Origin: Lycium barbarum
Lineage: Eukaryota > Streptophyta > Magnoliopsida > Solanales > Solanaceae
Assembly: GCF_019175385.1 (NCBI RefSeq)
Contig: NC_083345.1
Span: 44,042,098 to 44,106,097 of the forward strand
Length of the DNA: 64,000 nucleotides
Direction: 5' to 3'
Shown here: positions 44,858-55,264 of the stretch, in pieces
How positions within the stretch are numbered: position 1 is the first letter of the stretch
How the letters are laid out: each line of letters starts with the position of its first letter
Notes under the pieces: generated by a model
What the model was told of the DNA's origin: nothing
The model's database searches: none
The model's input: the letters and a program-made list of their open reading frames with translations, nothing else
Translations under genes and position numbers: made by a program

Positions 44858-44879
44858 GAACATTCGTCCTCGAATGTTC
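44858..44879. repeat. Perfect hairpin beside the polypurine tract
   Basis: GAACATTCG, loop TCCT, CGAATGTTC: a 9-bp stem with a 4-base loop immediately upstream of the PPT on the element strand. Confidence 0.85.
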
Positions 44880-45067
44880 GATGCTCGGGGATTCTGTAAA
44901 ATTTTTGCCAGAGTTTCCCTTGTAATTTGGACACTACCTTTCCATTACAACAACTCACAATATCTTCGCCTCACAGGGCCATATCACAATAGCAACACAT
45001 TTATGGCCACACACGACCAAAAACATAAAATTAAAACATACATACCTTACACCATCGACGTCTCATC

Positions 45068-47254
45068 TTAAATCTCTTCTGGGGATTGGAACAAATGGGG
45101 GTACATAGATTTCATCTTCTCCTCCGCTTCCCAAGTCATTTCTTCCCGATTATTGTTCCGCCATAGAACTTTGACTGAAGCAACCTCTTTATTCCGAAGC
45201 CTTCATACTTGTCTATCCAAAATGGCAATGGGCATTTCCTCGTATGTTAGCTTCTCTGTTACTTGCACATCATCAACCAGAACTATTCGTGTTGGGTCTC
45301 CAATACACTTGCGGAGCATCGAAACATGGAACACTGGATGCACAGATTTGAGCTCTGAAGGCAAGTCCAATTCATAGGTTACTCGACTCACCTTGCGAAT
45401 GATTTGGTAGGGTCCGATATATCTGGGACTTAGCTTTCCCTTCTTGCCAAATCTCATTACTCCCTTCATCGGCGATACCTTCAGGAACACCCAATCGCCC
45501 ACTTGAAATTCCAAGTCTCGTCGGCGATTATCTGCATAAGACTTTTGGTGACTTTGAGCTGTTAACAGTCGGTCTCGAATCACTTTAACCTTTTCAACTG
45601 CTTGTTGGATCAAGTCGGGGCCTATCAATTGTACTTCTCCGGTTTCAAACCATGCAATTGGAGATCTGCATTTTCTTCCATATAAGGCCTCATACGGGGC
45701 CATTTGAATGCTGGAATGATAGCTGTTGTTGTAGGAAAATTCGATAAAAGGCAAATGCTCATCCCAACTACCACCAAAGTCCAGCACACACGCTCGTAGC
45801 ATATCTTCCAAGGTCTGAATAGTACGCTCGGCTTGTCCGTCGGTCTGCGGATGGAACGCCGTGCTGAGCTTAACTTGGGTACCTAGACCTACTTGGAAGG
45901 ACTTCCAGAACTTGGCTGTGAACTGTGCCCCTCTGTCTGTGATAATGGCCAAAGGAATACCGTGAAGTCGTACAATCTCCTTGAGATACAATTTAGCATA
46001 ATCTTCCGCTGAATATGTGGTTCTAACGGGAAGAAAATGAGCTGCTTTCGTGAGTCTATCCACGATCACCCATATAGAATCGTACTTCCTTCGCGTACGG
46101 GGTAATCCTACCACAAAATCCATATTAATTTCTTCCCATTTCCACATAGGGATTTCCATTGCTTGCAATAAGCCTCCTGGCCTTTGATGCTCGGCCTTCA
46201 CTTGCTGGCAATTTGGGCACTGTGCTACAAATTCTGCTATGCCTCGCTTCATGCCATCCCACCAATATATCGATTTAAGATCATGGTACATCTTAGTTGC
46301 ACCTGGATGAATAGAATACCGGGAATAATGTGCTTCCTCTAAAATCCGTTGGCGCAAGTTTGCCACATTCGGTACACATAGCCGGCCTCGATATCTAAGA
46401 ACCCCTTCTATGGAAACTTCGAATGGAGACTTTTCCTTTTCCTGAGATAGATCTCGATAGTGGCTTAACTGAGGGTCTTCATATTGCCGTTCCTTCACTT
46501 CTAGATTCAATGATGAAACTGTGGGGTCATTGACGCTAATACCTGCATCTCCTGAATCAATTGGTTGTACGCCGAGACTTGCTAACTGATGGACCTCACG
46601 AACCATTTCTCGCTTTTCCGAAGGAACTCCACACAAACTACCCATCGATCGGCGGCTAAGTGCATCCGCTACTACATTCGCCTTCCCTGGATGATATAGA
46701 ATGTTCACATCGTAATCCTTCAGTAATTCCAGCCATCGCCTTTGCCGCAGGTTCAACTCCTTCTGTTTGAAAATATATTGAAGGCTTTTGTGATCCGTAT
46801 AGATGTCCACGTGCACACCATATAAGTAGTGTCTCCATATTTTCAATGCATGAATGACCGCAGCTAGCTCAAGATCATGAGTGGGATAATTCTGTTCATG
46901 TTTTCGCAACTGTCTCGAAGCATATGCAATAACTTTCCCATTCTGCATCAATACACATCCTAATCCCACACCGGAGGCGTCACAATATACTACATAGCCA
47001 TCTGATCTTTCTGGAAGTGTTAGCACTGGCGCTGAGGTCAACCTATTTTTCAACTCTTGAAAGCTACGCTCACAGGCATCACTCCACTGGAATTTATCCG
47101 ACTTCTGGGTTAACTTTGTCAATGGGGCTGAAATAGATGAGAAGCCCTCTACAAATCTTCTATAATATCCTGCTAACCCAAGGAAACTACGAACTTCTGT
47201 AGGCGTCGTAGGTCTTGGCCAAGTCTTCACAGCTTCTATTTTCTGAGTGTCGAC
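45068..47254 (-). pseudogene. Chromovirus RNase H, integrase and chromodomain
   Basis: After the TGA at 47255 the frame stays open to a TGA at 45203-45205. RNase H shows [16 protein letters not shown] and [10 protein letters not shown]. Integrase shows the HHCC zinc region (H..H, CPNC) and the DDE core: [16 protein letters not shown], and Glu in AERTIQTLE. The GPY/F-like C-terminal part and [13 protein letters not shown] follow. The TGA at 45203 falls at the start of the chromodomain; the same frame then continues 44 codons (KVLWRNNNREEMTWEAEEKM) to TAA at 45068-45070. Chromodomains direct such elements to certain chromatin. Arg is usual at the TGA, so CGA to TGA is likely. Confidence 0.9.
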
Positions 47255-47992
47255 TCAGATACCATCATCTGAAATAACATGACCTAGAAATGCCACTGAG
47301 TTTAGCCAAAACTCGCACTTCGAAAACTTTGCATACAATTCCCGATCTCGAAGAACGCCAAGAACAATTCTTAGATAATTTGCATGTTCTGATTCTGTGG
47401 GAGAATATACCAGGATATCGTCGATAAACACTATCACAAAAAGGTCCAAGAACGGCCTGAACACATTATTCATTAAATTCATGAACACTGCCGGGGCATT
47501 CGTCAACCCGAACGACATTACTCGAAACTCGTAGTGACCATATCTTGTCCTGAAGGCAGTCTTGGGAATATCTGCTTCCCTAATTCTCACCTGATGATAA
47601 CCCGATCTCAGATCTATCTTGGAGAACCATTTAGCACCTTGCAATTGATCGAACAAGTCGTCAATTCTAGGAAGGGGATATCTGTTCTTCACCGTCACTT
47701 TGTTCAGCTGTCTGTAATCAATACACATTCGTAACGAACCGTCCTTCTTCCTTACGAACAAGACTGGTGCTCCCCATGGCGAGGAACTAGGCCTTATAAA
47801 CCCCTTCTCAAGTAAATCTTTTAGCTGTGCTTTTAGCTCTTTCAGTTCTGCTGGAGCCATTCGATATGGAGGAATAGAAATAGGCTCGGTGTTTGGTAAT
47901 ACATCAATGGTGAAATCAATCTCCCTTTCTAGAGGAAGGCCTGGTAACTCGTCGGGAAACACATCTGGGAATTCCTTGACTACCGGGACAGA
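47255..47992 (-). pseudogene. Chromovirus reverse transcriptase
   Basis: The frame contains [43 protein letters not shown] and the catalytic FIDDILVYS (about 47411-47430). It ends at TGA 47255-47257 in [13 protein letters not shown], where Arg-Val-Asp is usual. It begins after the TAG at 47993-47995. Otherwise undamaged over about 235 residues. Confidence 0.92.
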
Positions 47993-49823
47993 CTAGAAAG
48001 TTGGCACTTCCGCTTCCATGTCATGAACCCGAACTAGATGACAAATATAACCTTTGGCTATCATCTTTCTCGCCTTAAGGTAGGAAATAAACCTACCCTT
48101 TGGGGAAACTGTATTACCCTTCCACTCGAGTATGGGTTCTCCCGGAAATTGGAATCGAACTACCTTTGTCCGGCAACAAACATTAGCATAGCACGATGCC
48201 AACCAGTCCATACCCAAAATTACGTCAAAATCTATCATCTCAAGTTCAATCAAATCAGCCCTTGTCTGACGATCACATATAATGACTACACAGTTCTTAT
48301 ATACTTACCTCGCTATTACAGGATCACCAACCGGAGTGAATACCTCGAAAGGTTTAATTGGCTCAGGTCTCACCCCAACACAATCAGCGATATATGGAGT
48401 AATATATGAGAAGGTAGAACCCGGATCAATCAGAGCATATACGTCACGGGAAAATATAGTCAAGGTATCTGTGACAACATCTGGGGAAGACTCAAGATCC
48501 TGTCGCCCAGCTAAGACATATACACGGGGCTGAACATCACCCGAAGTAGATGCTCCCCCTCTACCTCTGCCTCTGCCTGCTGTAGTCTGAAGAGTCTGGG
48601 TTGTCGGGCGCGCTGAAGAAGAACCCGCTGCTGAACATGTGGGTTGAGTCCCCGCTCTATCTCTCGCTGAAGGGCAATCTCTCATCATATGACCAACATG
48701 CCCGCAAGCATAGCAAGCATCCGAACCCTGACGACACTGTCCGGAATGTAATTTGCCACACTGGCTACACTGCGGTACTGAAGGTCTCCTCTGGCTAAAG
48801 TCTCCCCTAGACTGCGAATCTGAGGCCCTCGAACTCTGCCCCTGGCCTGACTGAAAAGAACGATCAAATCTCCTATCCGAGAATCTGTGAGGTGCACTGG
48901 TCGCTGACTGACCTGAGTGCCTGGAATGCGTCTGTCTCGGTCCCCCTCGGTACTCACTGCTCTCCCCCATAGATCTAGCCCTCTTACCTTGTCTTCTGTC
49001 ACCCTCACGATCACTTCTCTGCTGTCGTTGTCGTTCCTCGAGGTTCTGAGCATGGGCCTGTATCCGGGAAATATCCATCCCGTCTTGCAAAGAGGCTGTC
49101 AAACAATCTCTGTACAGATGTGGCCCCCAAACCACTCACAAATCTATAGACTCGGTCTCCCATGTCAGCCACCATAGTCGGAGCATACCGGTCCAATGAG
49201 TTAAATTGCATACTATACTTTCGGGCACTCATGCTTCCCTGTTTCAAATTCAAGAGCCTGTCCGCTCTAGCTCAGCGGACTTCAAGTGGCAAGTAGTGAC
49301 GAATAAAGGCATCCACAAACTCTTGCCAAACGGGAGGTGGAGCATTCTCTCCTCTTGTTATCACCCAATTCTTATACCATAGCACCGCCACGTCGCGAAG
49401 TCTATATGAGGTCAATTCCACGGATTCGGTCTCAGAAGCATGCATAAGTTTCAGCATCCGCAACATCTCATCGATAAAACCTTGTGGGTCCTCATCCGGC
49501 TTCGACCCGAAAAATTCTGGAGGGTTTAGAGTAAGGAAATCACGGGCTCTTGTACTAGCCGAACGATCACTTGGGCCCGCATTCTGTCGTTGTGCCTGAG
49601 CGGCAACCAACTGCGTCGATAAATGTATAGCCTCGGACACTTGTTGACCCGAAGCACCCGGTGGAGGAATCGGAGCTGAGGCTCCTCCCTGCTCTTCTAC
49701 ATTGGGCGCGGCCTCACTTTGCGATTCACTTTCCTCTACCTCCGCCGGAGGCTCCCTTTCTGCCCGCTTCTTCGTCGTAGCTTTGCCTTTCTGGGCAGCT
49801 GTAGCTTTTCCTTTCGGCGGCAT
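47993..49823 (-). pseudogene. Chromovirus gag and protease
   Basis: The start is MPPKGKATAAQKGKA at 49823. Capsid blocks LTLNPPEFFGSKPDEDPQGF and ALWYKNW-like follow. TGA at 49272-49274, then a frameshift at the C5 run 49124-49128 (one extra base compared with the expected frame). The new frame carries GMDISRIQAHAQNLEE and the zinc knuckle CYACGHVGHMMRDC (about 48673-48714). The protease has ALIDPGSTFSYITPY and, after TAA at 48305-48307, FDVILGMDWLA. It ends at TAG 47993-47995. DPGST in place of the usual D-S/T-G is a known variant in this lineage. Confidence 0.9.
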
Positions 49824-50012
49824 TTTCTGAAACCATAACACACTTTTAGGAATGATATAATCCTAGACATGGCTCTATCGCACGATCTTATGAGAAGAAG
49901 GATGGTCATTTTCCTAAATGCCCTGTAGCCTCTTGTTTATTAGCGTGGCGTGCAACACACCATAAACAAGACTCTACTAGACACGACTCATAGACACTTC
50001 CTAGGGTGAACT

Positions 50013-50024
50013 GCTCTGATACCA
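50013..50024 (-). other. Primer-binding site, initiator-Met tRNA type
   Basis: The - strand reads TGGTATCAGAGC, four bases inside the 5' LTR end at 50029. This is the standard plant LTR-element primer site for initiator methionine tRNA. Confidence 0.95.
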
Positions 50025-50028
50025 CTTC

Positions 50029-52425
50029 TGTCACGGCCCAACTAGGGGCCGCGACGGGTACCCGGAGCAATTACCGAGCACTGCTTACTCTACTGCTTGT
50101 CTTGCTCATTTGATACTCTTTTATCAATTTTACATACCAATTGTAGGAAAATCATATTTAATTAAAACATAAATACTTTATATACATTTTCCTCTTGGCC
50201 ATCAAAATAATATACATACATATGAAAACATCTTGTGAGACAATCTAACCCACACTGCGTATCTACGAGCCTCTACTAACAAAATGAATACATAGACGGA
50301 ACAAGACTCCGTCATGCCCAAAATATGCATATATGAATGTACATCAAAAGAATAGCCATAAGCACCTCCGAACAATGGAGTGCTATCTATCAGCTGACAG
50401 CTACTGAGGACCTGGGCCAAGCTCTCCTCCCTGTCTACCTGTGGGCATGAACACAGCGTCCGAAGAAAGGACGTCAATACGAATATTGTACCGAGTATGA
50501 GAGGCATACATAATGAAAGGAACATCAATAATATGAGGATAACATCAACATGAGACATCTGGATCTGACTGATAATCATAAATGAAGTAATACATGCTGT
50601 CTTACTCATACTCATCATCATAACATGTATGCATCATATGCAAGCTGCCCGTCCATGTCGGAACGGTGTGATAATCAATAATATTAGCCCGCGTCCAGGC
50701 CTCCCGCGTCCGGGGTACCATCTCATGCCGCCCACTAGTGGTGTCTGCCCACGCCCGTAGGTCGTGGTGAATCCGTATCGCCGCCCGCCGAAGCGGTGTC
50801 TGCCCGGCCAACTAGGCCCGGTGTGAATGCAATCATGACATGCTTATGAAAATGCTCATAGTAATATGCTTATCATAAAATAATTATCTTATCATAATGC
50901 GTATATAAGACTCATGATCAACTTTACTTTATCGGGGTGACGTAAGGTCGTGATCCCCCGATTACATTATGGAACCATCATGGACATTCTGCCTCACCTT
51001 GAAAGGATTAGTACATAAGGTGAGTGTAGGCAAGGAATAACATCATCATCATTCTAGTGTTATCATATCGTATAACTTATCTCATATAGACATTCATAGG
51101 TATAAGCTTTTAACTTCTTAGAATGTAAGAATTCATGAAAGGAGTAGGGACTCAAGCTAAAAGATTCATGCCATTAGAAAGAAGGACTAGCCTCACATAC
51201 CTTGGTCGTTTAGCTAAGATATCGCTCACTTGTTCTCCGTCGATATCACGTCGTTACCTTCATAAGAGAATTCGTATCAACATTAGTAAACTAACTACAA
51301 GAACGCATCGCTAATTCTAGGAAAAGTCGGACAACGCTTCCTTCGCTCATACCATTTTTCTCATGTTTTATATCAACTCCCAACATTCATGATATTACTC
51401 GCAATATCATAATCGACAATCGTCATTTACGTACATTTGGCAAAATCCACCATTTTCCTCCACTTTTCCCCTATTTCTACTTCTAACTCATCCTTGCGTT
51501 TTCATGCATTTAATGCTTGTTTCATGATATAAACATCATTTATAACGTATTTGTACTCACAACACTTCAACATTCATAGTTCAATTCCACTATCATTCAT
51601 TTATGTCACCATTCACTCAATAATGACCCATTTCTATGTTCTTCCACATTTCAAGTGTCTAAGCTTTCCAATACTTCAAACAACATGGAATAATCATGAA
51701 ACTTACCTTGGATGATGGTTGAACAATCCTTAAGTTGAAATACTTCAATTAACCAAAACCCTAGTTCCACCTTCTTGGGAATTTCTTGACTTAGAAGATC
51801 CTTTGATGTGTTCTTACACTTATTTTCATGAATTTAGTGGTGATGATCTTGATATTCCCTTTGATTCTCTTGAATTCTTGTGGAGGAAATATTTGGAGAG
51901 TTCTAGAGGTCTCTTGAGTTGTTGGATGAATAATGAAATAATATGAAGTCTAAGTCCCTTTTTAAAATCACAAAATCTGGTCTTTAATGAATTCTTGTCG
52001 GGATGAACAGTGGTCGTAAACCACCATATACGGACCGTATTTTGATTTACGGTTCGTCCTCCATGGCCGTATTTATTCATTTCAAAAACAGTAAGTTTTG
52101 GCTGAGGAACATGGCAGTTTACGACCTGGTTTACGGTCCGTAAACCAGTTTACCGGCCGTAAACTGGGTCGTATTTAACCATATTCAACACTTGGCAGAA
52201 CTTGAGATGTTTGGCAAGCTGAAGGACGATTGCACTATACGGTCCGTAAATCACTTAACGGGCCGTATAGTGCCATATACGACCATTGGGCTGAAAATTT
52301 TTCCGTGACTTTCTTATTTCTAAAAATTCTTAATTAGCCATTCCCGACTTAATAAAACATCATTCACTCAACTTTACATCATTCCACTCATCATACAAGT
52401 ACAGAGAAATTTTCGAGGTGTAACA
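50029..52425 (-). repeat. 5' LTR of the chromovirus
   Basis: It begins TGTCACGGCC and ends GTGTAACA; same length as the 3' LTR. It includes U3 palindromes at about 51985-52290 (TTTACGGTCCGTAAACCAGT and relatives). The frames inside repeat those of the other LTR and are not genes. Confidence 0.95.
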
Positions 52426-52430
52426 CTATC

Positions 52431-53383
52431 TAACCTCTCAATCTTATATACCCCTGCCCTCCGGCATAATTCTATAATAAGGCATGGGAAAAGGAGCGAA
52501 GTATTTTTCTACGTGGCACAATCCTTCAGTTCATCCCGAATAATCAGCCCTACATCGACTATAAATACGAACATGAGGGAAGCAATAAGAATACACTTTT
52601 CAATGGAGATGTCGGTGTCGTTCTTTGATGGCAACACTCTCGAGGACACTATAAATAGCCAGAATTTCGCTTCGAGGTTGAGGGTGCTCTTGTGAATACC
52701 AACTGTTGGGTAAATCCACACTGGTGTCCCATAGGAAATAATTGATGCCACCTAAGCACACTGCTCGGATGGAGTTTTTATCCTTTCATTATAATCTGAG
52801 GAACGTGGGGGCCATCTTTCAACTAGGTCACCTTCCCTTTGCTCATCTATGATATCATCAATTTTATCGGCCGAGCAATCAACATCAACACCTCGTACCG
52901 AGATCCAGTTGATATGCTCAAGTTTTTTTTTTGGGTTGACGGCGACTGAGCTTAGTATTCAAGAAATCCCCATAGGCAGCATAGAACTCCCTCAATAAAA
53001 CTGGACAATACTCGCCAGGTTTCGTGAAGTAGTTCCATCTTAATGCTTTCAATTTGTGGATGATCTCTGGACACATGTCTTGCAACCCATTCCAAGTCAC
53101 CCGCTTCTCCTCATTGAACGCTTTAGTCTCATTGCTATTAGCTTTTATCATCTTCCAGGCTATGCATAATTCCCTGGAGCCCAAGACTGTGAACCGACGC
53201 TCCCCTTCTTCCCTTTTTCTACCCCACTCAATCGCTTCATCAATTTCTGGTGAAAGGGTACGCTCTGTCCCCCTTTCAGACTGGGGGACTGTATCCATAG
53301 GGGCTCTCCGATTGCGCGAATCCGGAGGGGCTTGCTAAGTTATTTTCTTGCCCCCCGCCTTTTGATTTGTTGGTTCTTGCCAT
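52431..53383 (-). pseudogene. N-terminal part of Athila env-like ORF
   Basis: A candidate ATG lies at 53381-53383 (MARTNKSKGG), but the reading shifts within a C6 run around 53351 and meets TAG at 53335. The main open part 52918-53298 has MDTVPQSERGTERTLSPEID and LKALRWNYFTKPGEYCPVLL, REFYAAYGDF. Another piece (52509-52751) has LEAKFWLFIVSSRVLPSKND and SIEKCILIASLMF. These match the putative plant transposon protein domain found in Athila-type ORFs. The frame reaches the chromovirus insertion (IERLD) and resumes at 42438. Confidence 0.7.
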
Positions 53384-53437
53384 CGTGTGAATACACCACG
53401 AAACAAACAATATTTATGATTTTCTTAATAAGGGAAA

Positions 53438-53531
53438 CAGCCGTCCTACCTTGGTAGGAGTCAGGTCTGCGTACACTCTACCCTCGCCAGACCCCACGAT
53501 GTGGGATTTCACTGGGTTGTTGTTGTTGTTG
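53438..53531 (+). mobile_element. 5'-truncated Au-type SINE
   Basis: CAGGTCTGCGTACACTCTAC, CGCCAGACCCCACGATGTGG and a TTG-repeat tail are the 3' part of an Au-type SINE. A perfect 13-bp target duplication TTAATAAGGGAAA lies at 53425-53437 and 53532-53544. Confidence 0.88.
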
Positions 53532-53599
53532 TTAATAAGGGAAAAAAAAGGAATAAAAAAAAACTCGAACAAATAACGCAACTGTACTGGGACCAGTAC

Positions 53600-55264
53600 A
53601 AATAATTTTCGAAGTAGAGTACGCTTGAAAAAAAAAACCCTACCTTGAGAGCTTCTCTCTCTAGGAGAATTGGCGACTAGTGGGAGAAAACCTCCACACT
53701 CAACTTCCATGGCTGATACAACCACTGGACAGCCTCCTCCTGAGGTTGTCCAGTTGCCACCACCACAAAAAACAACACCACAAACCCTAGACAATACAAA
53801 ACAGCCGCTAGAATTTTCCAAAATTTTTAAACCTTCAACTTTGAATGCTAATGAGGGTTCTTCCTCGACTGCCATTAATATTCCAATGAAGAATATAGTG
53901 TATGTGCATGGAGATCCTATACTACAATATACTGTGGAGGAGATAGAATGCATGATACAACAAGAAAATTTACAATACGCAGTAGTTGGCAAGTTCACTT
54001 ATGGACTGCCAGATTTACAATTGTTACGTGATAATCTTGCAAAACAATGTGAGTTGAAGGTAGAAGAAACTATTGGTTTCTTGTGTAATCGACATATTTT
54101 AATTAGGTGCACATTATTTGAAGACTCTGTTACTCTTTTATCCAAGCCAATTTTTTGGATTAGAGAATCTCAATGGTATTATCCTATGCGTACTTTGAAG
54201 TGGGATCCATGATTTAATCCTGAGGAAGAGACATTGATTGCCGTTGCATGGATATCGTTTCCAACACTAGCACCTAATTACTATGGCAAATCCCAGATGT
54301 TTTCTATGGCTTCAGTTGTGGGTAAGCCATTGAGGTTGGACATGGCAACCAGGAACAAGACAAGGCCAAGCTGCACAAGGGTGAAAGTTGAGGTTGATTT
54401 GTTGGCTACTTATTCCAAGAGGGTTCAGTTGCATGCCATTGATGTGAAATCTGGTGCTATCAAGTCTAAATAGGTGAAAAACCACTATGACTTCATGCCC
54501 AAGTAGTGTAAGTCTTGTATGCTGCAAGGGCATGACGAACAAAAGTGTTAGAAAATTCATCTAGAGTTGTTACCAGAATTTTTTTTTGGGGAAGATGAGG
54601 TTAGAGAAGCTAGTGATAAGGTTAAGGAAAAAACCAAGGAGGCAGTAGAGAAGAATAACAATGTGCAGGCTACAAACCCTAGGCATGCACGACCTAACCC
54701 TAGGTACGACCATGTGATTAAGGTGCTGCCTAGTGGTAAGGTTCTGGGTGATATAAACGATTTATATAGAGGGAAGAATGCAAAAGGAAAGAACCTGGTG
54801 AATGGAAGTAAAAAGGGTCAAGAACAACAGATTAAGAATGCTTCAACAGCAAAAGGTAATCAGGTGGCAAGGAAAGACGATGCAACTGTGGAAAATGTGC
54901 AAACTAGTAATAAGTTTGCAGCCTTGGAGGAAGGAGAGATAGAACATGATGAAGTGGTAGAGGAGGTTAATGTTGATACAAGTGAACAGCTGGTTGCAAC
55001 AGTTGGGGCAAACCAATTTCAAAATCTTGGAGAAAATATGGAGCTCAGCCTCTACTTCAAGAGAAAGAAGTGAATGAAGTGAAGCAGGTTAATGCAGGAG
55101 AGAGCTATTATTGCTTCAACAAGTCAAGAGAATGCAGATGTACATAATCCGGCTGGAAAGCCACTCAATGTTAATGAACCAGTCTATACTCCTTCAAAGA
55201 AGAATAGATCGCCTAAGAAGACTAAAAAATGGGTGGAAGCTACTTTTAAACCTTTGGTGGTTAC
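53600..55264 (+). pseudogene. LINE ORF1 (DUF4283 and zinc knuckle), cut by an LTR
   Basis: A 5' UTR-like stretch (CCTTGAGAGCTTCTCTCTCT) precedes ATG 53710 (MADTTTGQPPPEVVQLPPPQ). The DUF4283 domain follows ([54 protein letters not shown]). Next comes the zinc-knuckle region (CKSCMLQGHDEQKC) and a charged Lys/Glu/Asn-rich tail. At least four stops break it (near 54210, 54471, 54505 and 54549). ORF1 of plant L1-type LINEs binds RNA. The sequence ends abruptly at the LTR start 55265, and ORF2 is not found in the window. Confidence 0.8.

Larger units (their letters stand above)
42444..52425 (-). mobile_element. Complete Tekay/Del chromovirus (Ty3), 9,982 bp
   Basis: Two 2,397-bp LTRs (42444-44840 and 50029-52425), a PPT next to the low-coordinate LTR and a PBS next to the high-coordinate LTR define a whole - strand element. 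The 5-bp repeat CTATC at 42439-42443 and 52426-52430 is the target duplication. The internal region encodes a single gag-pol frame with a chromodomain at the end. By eye the LTRs differ at about 26 positions (roughly 1.1%), so the insertion is young. Yet the polyprotein has five stops and one frameshift. It inserted into the env-like ORF of an Athila element. Confidence 0.95.

Noticed and set aside
42444..52425. Treating the two 2.4-kb repeats as a segmental duplication
   Set aside because: PBS, PPT and the CTATC target duplication show they are LTRs of one element.
53414..53998. 194-codon - strand frame overlapping the SINE and LINE ORF1
   Set aside because: It crosses a SINE, its target duplication and the opposite strand of the LINE ORF1; no domain similarity.
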